A DNA stretch of 64,000 nt, taken from NCBI GenBank assembly GCA_029244985.1, contig JAQWQD010000017.1, positions 186,001-250,000 on the forward strand, read 5' to 3'. A program made the translations under genes and the position numbers. The number at the start of each line of letters is the position of its first letter. The first letter of the stretch is position 1. Below are positions 37,318 through 47,209 of this stretch, one piece after another. The stretch comes from Gammaproteobacteria bacterium (lineage in GTDB: Bacteria; Pseudomonadota; Gammaproteobacteria; Pseudomonadales; Pseudohongiellaceae). Under the pieces are notes generated by a model. That model had not been told where the DNA came from, did no database searches, and was given only the letters and a program-made list of their open reading frames with translations.

Positions 37318-37934
37318 TTCTCAATTTGAAACATAAAAAAGGAACATAGAAGTAATTTTATTTTCATCAAGTCTTTACGTGTTTTTGAATTTGTAGAAAA
37401 TAGATTTTTCTACAAAGGAAAAGTGATTTGGTTGATCGCTGTCTATTAAAGTATTAATTGTCTTTGACAAATTCAAAACCCAATTTAATTAATAATATTC
37501 TGAAAATTATCATGTTAGAGTATTTTTATTATAACAATACGACAATAGCGATTTTTATGTTTCTGTAATCTATGCATCTATATAAACTGCGTTTAATTGG
37601 TTGAACTGATATTTAACCTAGTTAAAAATTTGACTCGCCTTTAATTTGGGCCAGGTTTTAAGCAGTCTTTAATTTACACTCTATCTTATTTTAGGAGTCG
37701 ACTTTTGGTATGCAGAAAAACTTACCAGTAAAAATATTCTTCAATAAAAGAACTCGGCCGTTTTTCAAAAATATTTGTTTTCTTTGCGAGAGAGGTAATC
37801 TCAAGTCTTGTTAATTAATCCCGAAACTGTGTCACAAATAGCTGGTTAGTTTTTGGTCGCTGGGATAAGGATTGATCTGCTTAAAATAAACGTTTCAGAG
37901 TTACTTTTGTGATAGGTGCTGTTACATTGCGCTT
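37318..37934. other. AT-rich gap upstream of the ABC exporter gene
   Basis: A long AT-rich stretch without a clear gene. It contains one possible small ORF, 37710-37814 (+), 34 residues, basic with Cys (C-x2-C and a final Cys), preceded by AGGAG about twelve bases upstream, which is too far to be convincing. The remainder probably carries promoters for the flanking divergent genes. Confidence 0.4.
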
Positions 37935-39737
37935 ATGGAAAGTCAGTCAAGCAGCAAACTCCTTGTTCGTGCATTCAAATTCTTAAAACCCTATAAAAAA
38001 CAAATAGTTTGGGCCAGTATCGCACTCATTTTCACGGCTGGTTTAAATTTGGCCCTGGTGCAATATGTGCGCATAATTGTGGATCAGGGCTTTGTTGCCA
38101 GCTCTCTTGCGTCTTTGGGCCGGGCGATCACCGGTTTTCTTATAATCGCAATTTTGCAGGCTATCGGTACTTTTGCTCGCTTTTATTGGGTGTCCTGGTT
38201 GGGAGAGCGGGTCACTGCAGATCTGCGCCAAGCAGTGTATTCACATATTATTACTCTCCACCCTGGTTATTTTGAGGCTAATTTGAGTGGTGAAATACAG
38301 TCTCGTATTACTACAGATACTACGCTTATTCAATCAGTGATTGGTTCGTCCGCTTCTATTGCTCTTCGTAATTTTCTCTTATTGATCGGGGGAACTATTG
38401 CTTTATTCATCACGAATCCTCGTTTAACCTCTGTGGTACTCATCTGCATTCCTTTAGTTGTTGGGCCAATTATGTTTTTTGGTCGAAAGGTGCGACGCTT
38501 ATCGAGAAGTAGCCAGGACGAAATAGCCAATGTAGGTGCTTATGTCGGAGAAAGTGTTCAGCAAATCAAAACTGTTCAAGCTTATAACCATCAAGAATTC
38601 GATCGCAAAGAATTTTCCCTTAATGTAGAAAAAGCATTCGATGTTGCTATTAAACGGATTAAAACCAACTCAGTTTTAATCACGATGGTGATGACTTTAG
38701 TTTTTGCAGCCATCGCTGTATTGATCTGGATAGGGGGTAGGGACGTTATCAATGGCACTATGACTGCGGGTGAGTTAACTGCTTTTATTATGTATGCAGT
38801 TATTGTCGCTACGTCGGTTGCAGCAGTAAGTGGAGTAATAGCGGAATTACAGCGTGCCGTCGGGGCGTTAGAGCGATTGATGGACTTGCTTCATGTTGAG
38901 AGTGAAATTAAGGCACCGGAAAACCCCAGCGAATTCATCGTAAAACCCAAAGGTGCACTGACTATTAAAGACCTCAGTTTTGCCTATCCGACACGCCCAG
39001 AAATTAATGCTCTGCAGGATATCTCCCTGACTATAGCCCCAGGAGAGAATGTTGCTTTAGTGGGGCCCTCGGGTGCTGGTAAATCGACACTGTTCGATTT
39101 ATTACTTCGGTTTTATGATCCAAGCGCCGGATCAATTCGCTTGGAAGGTATCGATATTAGGGAGCTCGACCCCGGTGAGCTACGCAGCCATGTTGCTATA
39201 GTGTCACAACAGCCTGCCATGTTTACTGGTAACGTCTCAGACAACATAAGTTATGGTGATCCCTCAGCATCTGAGGCTTCGATTAAAGAAGCGGCGGTCG
39301 CGGCATATGCCGAGAGTTTTATTGAAGAATTGCCGGAAAAGTACGAAAGCTTTCTGGGTGAGGCAGGAATTCGTCTTTCTGGTGGTCAAAAGCAGCGAAT
39401 AGCAATTGCCCGGGCTATCTTGAAAGACTCAGAGATCCTCTTGCTCGACGAAGCTACAAGTGCTCTGGACGCTGAGAGCGAGCGACAAGTGCAGATGGCA
39501 TTGGAAAAGCTAATGCAAAACAGGACGTCATTAATCATTGCTCATCGGTTGGCCACTGTAAAAAACGTAGATCGTATTATCGTCATGGATGCAGGACGGC
39601 TAATCGCTCAGGGAACTCACCAGGAGCTGATGCAGAGCTGCGGACTCTACGCTAATCTTGCCGAATTGCAGTTTAGTGAGTCGGGCGTTGCGCCAAATCC
39701 TCGTCAGCAAAATCTTGATGTGGTTATTAATCATTAA
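37935..39737 (+). CDS. MsbA-like ABC exporter (fused membrane and ATPase domains)
   Basis: A 600-residue half-transporter: six membrane segments in residues ~20-300, then the nucleotide-binding domain. Walker A is GPSGAGKSTLFDLLL (near residue 378), the signature LSGGQKQRIAIARAI, and Walker B LLDEATSALD followed by the H-loop IAHRLAT. It flips lipids or other hydrophobic compounds outward as a homodimer, as MsbA does with lipid A. No lpxK follows, so a true MsbA role is uncertain. The acyltransferase gene follows 56 bases downstream, supporting a lipid-related job. Confidence 0.85.
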   Translation: MESQSSSKLLVRAFKFLKPYKKQIVWASIALIFTAGLNLALVQYVRIIVDQGFVASSLASLGRAITGFLIIAILQAIGTFARFYWVSWLGERVTADLRQAVYSHIITLHPGYFEANLSGEIQSRITTDTTLIQSVIGSSASIALRNFLLLIGGTIALFITNPRLTSVVLICIPLVVGPIMFFGRKVRRLSRSSQDEIANVGAYVGESVQQIKTVQAYNHQEFDRKEFSLNVEKAFDVAIKRIKTNSVLITMVMTLVFAAIAVLIWIGGRDVINGTMTAGELTAFIMYAVIVATSVAAVSGVIAELQRAVGALERLMDLLHVESEIKAPENPSEFIVKPKGALTIKDLSFAYPTRPEINALQDISLTIAPGENVALVGPSGAGKSTLFDLLLRFYDPSAGSIRLEGIDIRELDPGELRSHVAIVSQQPAMFTGNVSDNISYGDPSASEASIKEAAVAAYAESFIEELPEKYESFLGEAGIRLSGGQKQRIAIARAILKDSEILLLDEATSALDAESERQVQMALEKLMQNRTSLIIAHRLATVKNVDRIIVMDAGRLIAQGTHQELMQSCGLYANLAELQFSESGVAPNPRQQNLDVVINH

Positions 39738-39793
39738 TTATTATATTTTTAACATTAAAAAAAATCTATAACCTATTGATATGGATATTTTAT

Positions 39794-40951
39794 TTGGACA
39801 AGTTTAAAGATATTAGACCCTATCAGGACCATGAGATTCGCGTAGTCTTAGATCGACTACTATTAAATCCGGAGTTCTTGGATAGTATCGCGAGGTTTCA
39901 TTACCCGACTTTAACTCGCCTATTTCCGGCCCTAATGATGGCTTCCGCACGAAAGAAGCTCGGGGGGCAGTTGTTTGGAGTTAATGACGTAAAGTCCATG
40001 CAGACTGTAATAGCTGGCTACATGGATAAGATGATCCATGACACCACTACAGGCCTGACCAATTCCGGTTTAGATGCTTTACCGGATGATCGCAACTACT
40101 TATTTATAAGTAATCATCGCGACATCGCAATGGATCCAGCGTTCGTAAATTATATGCTGTATCACGCGGGTCATGAAACTCTGCAAATTGCTATCGGTGA
40201 TAATTTGCTGAAAAATCCTTTTGTCAAAGACCTCATGAGACTTAATAAAAGCTTTATCGTGCGTCGCGCTCTAAAAGGGAGAGAATTGCTTCAGTCGCTA
40301 AGCCTATTATCCCAATATATTCATTTCAGTGTGGCCAATAGAGAGAACGTCTGGATAGCGCAGCGGGAAGGGCGGGCTAAAGATGGTATAGATAAAACCG
40401 ACCCTGCATTGTTAAAAATGTTAGGAATGGGCCGCAGAGATCTGTCTCTTGGGAAAAGTCTCAGCGAGCTGAATATAGTTCCAGTTGCAATTTCATATGA
40501 ATATGATGCCTGTGATGAACTAAAAGCAGAAGAACTGCATGAAATTGAAAAGCTTGGCAGTTTTAAAAAAACTGAGCAAAGTGATATTCAGAGCATCGTA
40601 GCTGGCATGATTGGCTTTAAAGGGCAGGTTCACATCGCTTTTGGCACGGAGCTTAAACTAAACACTGATGATCCGGAAGAGATTGCAGCCATTATTGATG
40701 CGCAAATTTTAGAGAATTATGCGTTAAGTGACACTAATTTCTTGGCTCTAGAGAAATTAAAAAAAGATGGTCTGGTGTCATTGAGCTTACATAAAGGCTT
40801 ATTGGAGCGGCGCGAACTCACCAAACAACACCGAATAATGTTTGAGAAAAGATTAAAAGCTGTAGACAATAAATTACATCAAAAAATACTCTTTGGCTAC
40901 GCTAACCCGCTCATTAATAAATTAAAATCTGGTATAGAAATTCCGAGTTAA
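39794..40951 (+). CDS. PlsC-like acyltransferase
   Basis: A 385-residue protein of the glycerol-phosphate acyltransferase superfamily. The catalytic block is FISNHRDIAMDPAFVNYML near residue 105, in which His and Asp are five residues apart rather than four, and the phosphate-site block is QREGRAKDGID near residue 200. The rest is helical and soluble. There is no ATG in frame: I choose TTG at 39794, with GGAT seven bases before it, giving a start at (M)DKFKDIRPY; a TTG at 39776 is the alternative. It lies behind the ABC exporter and both probably form an operon. It may acylate a glycerolipid or related molecule. Confidence 0.75.
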   Translation: MDKFKDIRPYQDHEIRVVLDRLLLNPEFLDSIARFHYPTLTRLFPALMMASARKKLGGQLFGVNDVKSMQTVIAGYMDKMIHDTTTGLTNSGLDALPDDRNYLFISNHRDIAMDPAFVNYMLYHAGHETLQIAIGDNLLKNPFVKDLMRLNKSFIVRRALKGRELLQSLSLLSQYIHFSVANRENVWIAQREGRAKDGIDKTDPALLKMLGMGRRDLSLGKSLSELNIVPVAISYEYDACDELKAEELHEIEKLGSFKKTEQSDIQSIVAGMIGFKGQVHIAFGTELKLNTDDPEEIAAIIDAQILENYALSDTNFLALEKLKKDGLVSLSLHKGLLERRELTKQHRIMFEKRLKAVDNKLHQKILFGYANPLINKLKSGIEIPS

Positions 40952-40961
40952 TGCTTTAGCG

Positions 40962-43376
40962 CTAGAGCAATTTTTTCACAGCTTGCTCAAGGCGTGACAT
41001 TAAATTACTTTGCGTTTGTTTTTCCAAGGGACCGATGCAGTGTGCTAGCAAGACAGCATCTAGAGCATAACGTGCATGTTCGCTACGGTCTGGTTTGGCT
41101 TGACCAAAACCATTTTTAAGTTGATCTAACTGAATCTGCATTCTTACAGGTTGATCCTCTTGTGGAGTGTCAATATTAGCGCGAATTTCTAGTTCAATAC
41201 ATAAGGAGCGGAATTTTTGCTCGCAATCTATGGCTAGAAGTTGTAGGTCTTTGGCCGATTCAATTTGATGTAAGGCGTCAAATCGATTTTGTAACGCCGT
41301 TTCCAAGTTGGGTTTATGGCTTGAAGTTAATTTACTCCACGCGCTATATTCTAGCTTTGATTTTAATTCATTGAATTGGCTGCTGTCATTTGAGGTGAAC
41401 AAAATATCTTCCAATGATTTAAGAAACGTAGCTTTCTCTAGGATTGCATTCCTGATTGCCAGTTGTTTTTTGTTTGGCAGAGCTTTGAATCGTGTATCGA
41501 TTTTGCTTTTTAGATTATTAAACTCATCTAATAGCCGCTTGTGTTGCTTTCGAATTTTAGGATTTAAAGTGGTTGCAAAGGCTTGCTCCAGGTCATTAAA
41601 ATTACTTTGAGAGGATCTAAAACCCTCGTCATCCAATTTAATAATATCGGCCAGTGATGAGAGAATTCCGATCAATATAGCTTGTGCTTTACCGGCTGAA
41701 ACTCTAGCTTCAACCACTTCTTTGTTTTTCTTCACGAAAATCTTGTCACAAGTGGTACGAAATTTTTCCCAATAGATCTGGTCTTCTTTATAAGAAGTTG
41801 GCCCTAAAGTTTTCCATTCTTTTTGGAGGCGCTTAGCTTCGTTCATCGCCTTAGACTCGTCTTCAAGTTCTACTAACTTTATAGCTTCGGCGATAAATAA
41901 TTGTTTTTTCCTGCCATTATCACGCATGACATTCTTGCGTAAGCGGCGTAATTGATTAACGACGTTGTAAAATCGCTTTTGTAGAGTTTTGACTTTTGAT
42001 TGTTCAACCGGAGCATATTTCTTCCAATCGTGTTCGCTGGACTGGAGGAGTTTGTTAACTAGCGAAATATTAAAGGGTTCCTTTTCCGCTGCTGTCATGG
42101 CCGTTTCTAAACTTGCGCAAATTTCCCGCCTAGCTTTAAGGTTTTCGGACATTAGTCGCTTGCGGTCTTTGAAATATGCCTTGCAGGGTTCGTAAGCTTT
42201 ATCAGAAATCTCCTTGAATTTACGCCAAAGCTCCTCGTTCTGATTTGATCGACCCAAGGTTTTCCATTCCTTGTGCATGCTACCAATATGCTTGGCTTTA
42301 TCGGGTGCGTGCATTTTTGATTCAAGTAAATTCTGCATCTGTTGAATTAATTTGTTTTTTTTATCCGTAGCAGCAAATACCTTCCAATCTCTTAGCTCAT
42401 TAAGTTTGAGCCTATACTCATTGGTTTGCCCTTGTAGTACCGATTTTAATTTACCGCTGGTATTACTTATATTTCCTTGAATTTTATCCCACGTAGTTAA
42501 GGCGTCATGACTTTGACCCACGTCTAATGCTTTTTGTAAATTTACTAATAGCGTTGCAGTACTTTGTTTAAGCGCTTCTTGATGAGATTGATTCTGTTCG
42601 ATTTTTGTAGCAAGTGTGTCGAGAATGGCTCGAGCGCGTATCTCAAGATCTGATGAGTTTTTTTTAGTCAATTTGTGTAAGTCAGTTACTCTGCTTTTGA
42701 GATTAATTAGCCGGGCAGTATTTTTAAAGCTTAACTTTTCAAGTTCATCTTCAATTATTGGGATTTCAGTTTTAGGGTTTAGAGATTTTTTGTTGGTGCT
42801 CCTTTTAACTTTAGCTGTCTCGTTTCCTTCTTTGTCATGCCCAGCTTGGAGCTGGCTCTCATCAATTTGTTCCGCTTTAGTCTTGCTGGTATTAGCTTTT
42901 TTTCCTAATTTGAGATTTAGTTTGCTAGCTAAAATTTTGGTGACCGTCTTGTCTCTACCGCCTATTTGCTCTTGTAGTTGGGCTAGAATTTCTTTGTCAT
43001 CTATTGCTTGTACGGCATTCTTTCTGCTGTGAACGCTTTTTGCGTACAAGGTCAGGTCAGCAAGAGTATCGTCACTCTCGATAGACGCGACTAAGGCTTC
43101 GGCAATTATTCTCGATTTTGTCTTTAAAGCAATTTGCTTTTGGATTTTACCTGGCAGGTTTGCAGTTATCGTTAATAATCTCTCCACAGCAATTCCAGCA
43201 TCTTCGATTCCCGCGAGAATGTTGATATAGTCATTGTGCTGACCGTTGAGAGTGAGTTTTGTTAAAACGCTTATTTTCTCTTCTGTATCTAGCAGACCCC
43301 AAGAAATTTTCTCAACATCCATTGATTCTGATGATCCTAGAGCCCGTGATGTGTGGCTATGTGTTAATTCTCCCAT
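40962..43376 (-). CDS. DUF349-repeat protein
   Basis: An 804-residue, highly charged, mostly helical protein. DUF349-type repeats are visible in the middle: LWRKFKEISDKAYEPCKAYF near residue 380, KKYAPVEQSKVKTLQKRFYN near 455 and YWEKFRTTCDKIFVKKNKEV near 530. A Lys/Glu-rich linker (IEDEL-KKS-type) precedes them, so the N-terminal ~220 residues look poorly conserved. It is divergent from dinG. Members of the family are reported in nucleic-acid-related contexts but have no settled function; no catalytic motif is seen. Alternative start codons are possible (Met19). Confidence 0.7.
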   Translation of the reverse strand: MGELTHSHTSRALGSSESMDVEKISWGLLDTEEKISVLTKLTLNGQHNDYINILAGIEDAGIAVERLLTITANLPGKIQKQIALKTKSRIIAEALVASIESDDTLADLTLYAKSVHSRKNAVQAIDDKEILAQLQEQIGGRDKTVTKILASKLNLKLGKKANTSKTKAEQIDESQLQAGHDKEGNETAKVKRSTNKKSLNPKTEIPIIEDELEKLSFKNTARLINLKSRVTDLHKLTKKNSSDLEIRARAILDTLATKIEQNQSHQEALKQSTATLLVNLQKALDVGQSHDALTTWDKIQGNISNTSGKLKSVLQGQTNEYRLKLNELRDWKVFAATDKKNKLIQQMQNLLESKMHAPDKAKHIGSMHKEWKTLGRSNQNEELWRKFKEISDKAYEPCKAYFKDRKRLMSENLKARREICASLETAMTAAEKEPFNISLVNKLLQSSEHDWKKYAPVEQSKVKTLQKRFYNVVNQLRRLRKNVMRDNGRKKQLFIAEAIKLVELEDESKAMNEAKRLQKEWKTLGPTSYKEDQIYWEKFRTTCDKIFVKKNKEVVEARVSAGKAQAILIGILSSLADIIKLDDEGFRSSQSNFNDLEQAFATTLNPKIRKQHKRLLDEFNNLKSKIDTRFKALPNKKQLAIRNAILEKATFLKSLEDILFTSNDSSQFNELKSKLEYSAWSKLTSSHKPNLETALQNRFDALHQIESAKDLQLLAIDCEQKFRSLCIELEIRANIDTPQEDQPVRMQIQLDQLKNGFGQAKPDRSEHARYALDAVLLAHCIGPLEKQTQSNLMSRLEQAVKKLL

Positions 43377-43589
43377 TGACTACTTACCCGGCGTTGCTAA
43401 GCTTACTGTTTAGATATGGGGCCAATGGTAGCAGAACTTCTTCCAAGAATAATTATACAAATGGCGGTACTCGGCTTGAGGGCCTACTTAATCGATTCTG
43501 GTTCAAATTAAGGGCTGATCAAGATTAAGTGGTACACTTTGCAAGCTTTCCCTTCTTTTCCTATACGGATGTAACAAGATTCCTGCATT

Positions 43590-45731
43590 ATGCTGGCAGA
43601 TGAAGTAAAAGAGCGCATTCAATCTGCCTATCGACAACTATTGGAATCCCGAGAGCTTACTCCTCGTTATGGTCAGCGACAAATGATCGCTGAAATCACC
43701 AATAATTTAGCGTCGATAGACATTAATAATAACAGTGAACCACCGGTTTGTGTGGTTGAAGCTGGTACAGGTACAGGTAAAACCCTGGCTTACCTTTTGG
43801 CAGTATTACCGGTTGCTCAAGAGCTTGGTTGTAAAGTTGTGATTGCCACAGCCACTGTGGCCTTGCAAGAACAAGTTATCTTGAAAGACATCCCTGAATT
43901 ATTAGAAGGCTCTGACCTGAATTTTAGTGTCGCCCTGGCGAAAGGGCGCGGTAGATACCTTTGCTTGTCCAAATTGGATATGTTGTTAGCGGGGAACGAT
44001 AGCATGCAAGCCATGATGGATCTTTATGGTGAGGAACTCGATGGCCCCGGTAGTGGAGATGTCGCGCTATATGAAAACATGCTTAAGGAGCTTGGCGCGG
44101 GGAATTGGAAGGGAGACAGGGATGCTTGGAAAGAGCCTATTGCAGACGCTAACTGGCGGCCGTTAACGGTAGATCGTTATCAATGCACCGGTTCAAATTG
44201 CAGTAATTTTCGAAATTGCTGTTTCTATCAAGCTAGAAATTCGCTCGATAAAGTGGATTGCATTGTTAGTAACCATGATTTGGTATTAACTGACTTGGCG
44301 ATGGGTGGTGGTATTATTCTTCCAGACCCTGAAAAGAGCATCTATATCTTTGATGAGGCCCATCATCTACCTTTTAAATCCAATAATCATTTTTCTGCTT
44401 ACACGCGGATAAAAGCCAGTCTTGTCTGGCTGGAGCGTTGTGAAAGCTTATTGTTGCAGTTGGCAAAGGAAGAATTGATTGAAGCAAGCCATAAGCACAC
44501 GCTACAAAAAATTATTCTCGCACTGAGGTCGCATTCAGATGAGGCCTGGTCGTTGTTCCAGCAGACCTTTGAATCTCTGGAAAGTTTGAATAATTATGGA
44601 AATCAGCCTCAATACGCCTACGATTTAGGTGTCGTGCCTGAAGCGGTGCGCAATGTGGCCACAAATCTTAGTACGGAATACGCGCGAATTACTAATGGAT
44701 TGCAGGATATTGCGAGTGATCTCCGACAAACTATGGACGAAGGAGAGGATCTGCATAAAACTCGATTGGCAGAGCAATGGTATCCAATTCTCGGAATTAA
44801 TACGGATCGTGCTGAAGCAAATAGAGTACTGTGGTCAAGTTATTCTAAAGAAGACTCTGAGAGTAGTGCGCCAAATGCCCGTTGGTTGAGTTTTATAGAA
44901 AACGATGCTGGCTCAGATATTAGTTTGTCATCAAGTCCGGTTTTGGCGGCAGAAAACTTACAGGAACGACTATGGCGATGTTGCGCTGGCGCTGTGCTAA
45001 CTTCGGCTACCCTGTCCGCCCTGGGTGAGTTTGATATGTTGCGGTTGCGGGCTGGATTGCCAAAACATACTCATTACCTAAGTATTCCAAGTCCATTCAA
45101 TTTCGAGGTAGCGGCAAAATTAGTAGTTCCAAAAATGAATTGCGAGCCATCAGATAATGAGAAACACACCAAATTAATTATTAGTTCGCTACCGAGATTG
45201 CTATCGGAAGATTTGGCTGCTTTGATGCTATTCTCTTCGCGCCGTCAGATGCTCGATGTGATTCAAGGGTTGCCCAAAGAATGGTTGGACCGCGTGTTAT
45301 GTCAAGATGATTACCAGAAAGCTCAGCTACTCAAGTATCACCGTCATCGTATTGATCAAGGTGAGCAAAGTGTCATTTTTGGGCTCGCGAGTTTTGCCGA
45401 GGGTGTCGACCTGCCAGGAAAGTATTGTACACATGTGCTTATAGCTAAGATTCCTTTCGCCGTGCCAAATGATCCAATTGAGATGACCTTATCTGCCTGG
45501 ATTGAACTGCAAGGGCAGAATGCGTTTATGACCCTGGCGGTACCAGAGGCAGCTTTTCGTTTGGTGCAGGCGAGCGGCCGTCTTTTGCGAAGTGAAACAG
45601 ATAGTGGTCGGATTACTCTATTTGATGAGCGGATTATCAATCGCCGCTATGGGAAAGCCATTCTCAACTCTATGCCGCCTTATCGCAAAGAAATTTTTGA
45701 GGAAGAGCTAACACTTGATGGCTCTTTATAG
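43590..45731 (+). CDS. dinG: DinG-family ATP-dependent DNA helicase
   Basis: A 713-residue XPD-like superfamily-2 helicase that unwinds 5'-overhang DNA and DNA-RNA structures. Walker A is EAGTGTGKTLAYLL near residue 60, the DEAH box FDEAHHLPF near 256, and motif VI includes LVQASGRLLRSETDSGRI. Between them are clustered cysteines (YQCTGSNCSNFRNCCFYQAR near residue 200) that ligate the iron-sulfur cluster. The length matches DinG. It is divergent from the DUF349 gene with a 213-base gap, in which I found no LexA-type CTG-N10-CAG site. Confidence 0.9.
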   Translation: MLADEVKERIQSAYRQLLESRELTPRYGQRQMIAEITNNLASIDINNNSEPPVCVVEAGTGTGKTLAYLLAVLPVAQELGCKVVIATATVALQEQVILKDIPELLEGSDLNFSVALAKGRGRYLCLSKLDMLLAGNDSMQAMMDLYGEELDGPGSGDVALYENMLKELGAGNWKGDRDAWKEPIADANWRPLTVDRYQCTGSNCSNFRNCCFYQARNSLDKVDCIVSNHDLVLTDLAMGGGIILPDPEKSIYIFDEAHHLPFKSNNHFSAYTRIKASLVWLERCESLLLQLAKEELIEASHKHTLQKIILALRSHSDEAWSLFQQTFESLESLNNYGNQPQYAYDLGVVPEAVRNVATNLSTEYARITNGLQDIASDLRQTMDEGEDLHKTRLAEQWYPILGINTDRAEANRVLWSSYSKEDSESSAPNARWLSFIENDAGSDISLSSSPVLAAENLQERLWRCCAGAVLTSATLSALGEFDMLRLRAGLPKHTHYLSIPSPFNFEVAAKLVVPKMNCEPSDNEKHTKLIISSLPRLLSEDLAALMLFSSRRQMLDVIQGLPKEWLDRVLCQDDYQKAQLLKYHRHRIDQGEQSVIFGLASFAEGVDLPGKYCTHVLIAKIPFAVPNDPIEMTLSAWIELQGQNAFMTLAVPEAAFRLVQASGRLLRSETDSGRITLFDERIINRRYGKAILNSMPPYRKEIFEEELTLDGSL

Positions 45732-46011
45732 AGCCAAGTAGAAAGCTAACTCAAACATAGTGCGAGAATCTGCTTGGTTTGATGTTAACCATGTGATCAA
45801 TCAAATAAATTGCTAGGCAATTCAGCTTGAGTAATTTTAATGTGCTTGCATCCTATATAAAGGTATCGCATATTTTGTTACAGCATTGTCTGAAACTACC
45901 AATAGTATGTATGATGAGCTATTGAATTTGCTTTTGATTTTTTGGGTGTGGTTTGTTCAATTATTTAGAAGTACTGATTTAAGCTGATTGTAATTTAACA
46001 ACAATTCTAAT

Positions 46012-46854
46012 TTAGTTGATGCGGCGAAGAGAATAAATAAGTGTGGCAAAGCGAGATGGATTCACCGGGTCTATATTGGTGTTACCAATAGCATCAACGG
46101 TTTCCATTCCTTCAATTACTTTGCCGATAACTGTATTTCGCCCTGACAGCCAGGGTAAATTTTCCAATGCAATAAAAAATTCTGGACCGTTTTGGTCGGG
46201 GCCGGCATTCGCCAGAGCAACTATACCTCGGGTAATCTCTCTAGTCGGCATCTCGTTAGTATAACGATAGCCCTGATTTTCATAGGCTTGTTTAATGGTT
46301 AAGTTATTTAATGTGTGGAATATTTCAAACTGTCGATCAAGCATTTCCACCTCTGACTCTATTTCTAGGCTGGCATATAGTGGTTTTAATAAAATCTCAT
46401 GAAATTCTTCCGTACTTTTTATATTAAGAAGAGAATTAAAATTGCCATCAGCATCGAGAACCTGTTGTTGATCTAATCCGAGGGAATTGGCATTAATCTC
46501 ATCACTGAGCAAGTTTGACGGCATTCCAAGAGGATTGTGATAGGGCGATCCAGCTTGGACAACAAAACCAGGAACGACCCGGTGAAACTGCATACCATCG
46601 AAATATCGTGGTTGAAAGCTAGTATTAGAGCTAGGGTTGATAAATTCGATTTCACCATGCGCAAGCGCTAAGAAATTTTCAACATTGTTTGGCGCTTCAC
46701 GAGAGAGAAGTTCGATATAAATATCTCCGGTTGAAGTACTCAACAATATAAGCGGATTAGTCGGGTCTTCCATTGCAGATTGGGCTGTAACCGCATCTGC
46801 GTAGAGCTCAGAAGGTACTAGAGTTACCAATAAGGCAAATAGTATTTTTTTCAA
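46012..46854 (-). CDS. Exported cyclophilin-type peptidyl-prolyl isomerase
   Basis: A 280-residue periplasmic proline isomerase with a signal peptide (...PSELYADA). Cyclophilin core: LLSTSTGDIYIELLSREAPNNVENFLAL, then FHRVVPGFVVQAGSP with the catalytic Arg, and later GIVALANAGPDQNGPEFFIAL and NTVIGKVIEGMETVDAI. An insertion of about 70 helical residues (ADGNFNSLLNIK... to NEMPTREIT) separates these two halves, unlike compact PpiA. The usual SQFFI is replaced by PEFFI. The start is TTG. It sits 17 bases after the 88-residue gene, probably in one operon. Confidence 0.85.
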   Translation of the reverse strand: MKKILFALLVTLVPSELYADAVTAQSAMEDPTNPLILLSTSTGDIYIELLSREAPNNVENFLALAHGEIEFINPSSNTSFQPRYFDGMQFHRVVPGFVVQAGSPYHNPLGMPSNLLSDEINANSLGLDQQQVLDADGNFNSLLNIKSTEEFHEILLKPLYASLEIESEVEMLDRQFEIFHTLNNLTIKQAYENQGYRYTNEMPTREITRGIVALANAGPDQNGPEFFIALENLPWLSGRNTVIGKVIEGMETVDAIGNTNIDPVNPSRFATLIYSLRRIN

Positions 46855-46871
46855 TTTAATATCGAACTCGA

Positions 46872-47138
46872 TCAGGTCAGAAGATGATGATCTGCTGGAA
46901 GGTTTTTAGAAATCCAGATAGCCAATTTATGCCGCATTTTTTGCACATTCTCATCTTTATTTGCTAAAGGTTGAATGACTTGATCTTTTACCAACAAGAG
47001 ATAGATTGCACGAACTTTGGCGTCAACATGATCGGCTGCCTCGAATTTGCCTGCTCCGCGGGCCTCAAAATAACGGGAACCCACGCGGATCGCTTCTTTG
47101 AGTAATTCTGTTTCATGTTTTAGTTTTTTTACTGACAT
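46872..47138 (-). CDS. Small conserved-looking hypothetical protein
   Basis: An 88-residue, charged, helical protein (KKLKHETELLKEAIRVGSRY, then DHVDAKVRAIYLLLVKD and a basic C-terminus). No signal, membrane segment or known motif is seen. It has GGAG upstream of the ATG at a rather long distance. It precedes the cyclophilin gene by 17 bases, so both are likely co-transcribed. Function unknown. Confidence 0.6.
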   Translation of the reverse strand: MSVKKLKHETELLKEAIRVGSRYFEARGAGKFEAADHVDAKVRAIYLLLVKDQVIQPLANKDENVQKMRHKLAIWISKNLPADHHLLT

Positions 47139-47209
47139 TGGCTTATCTAAAAACTCCCTCTAGATTGTAGATCTAAATTCGGCGTGACTGCAATAAGGGG
47201 TATTCCATT

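Noticed and set aside
43377..43589. LexA box for dinG
   Set aside because: No CTG-N10-CAG palindrome was found in the divergent region.
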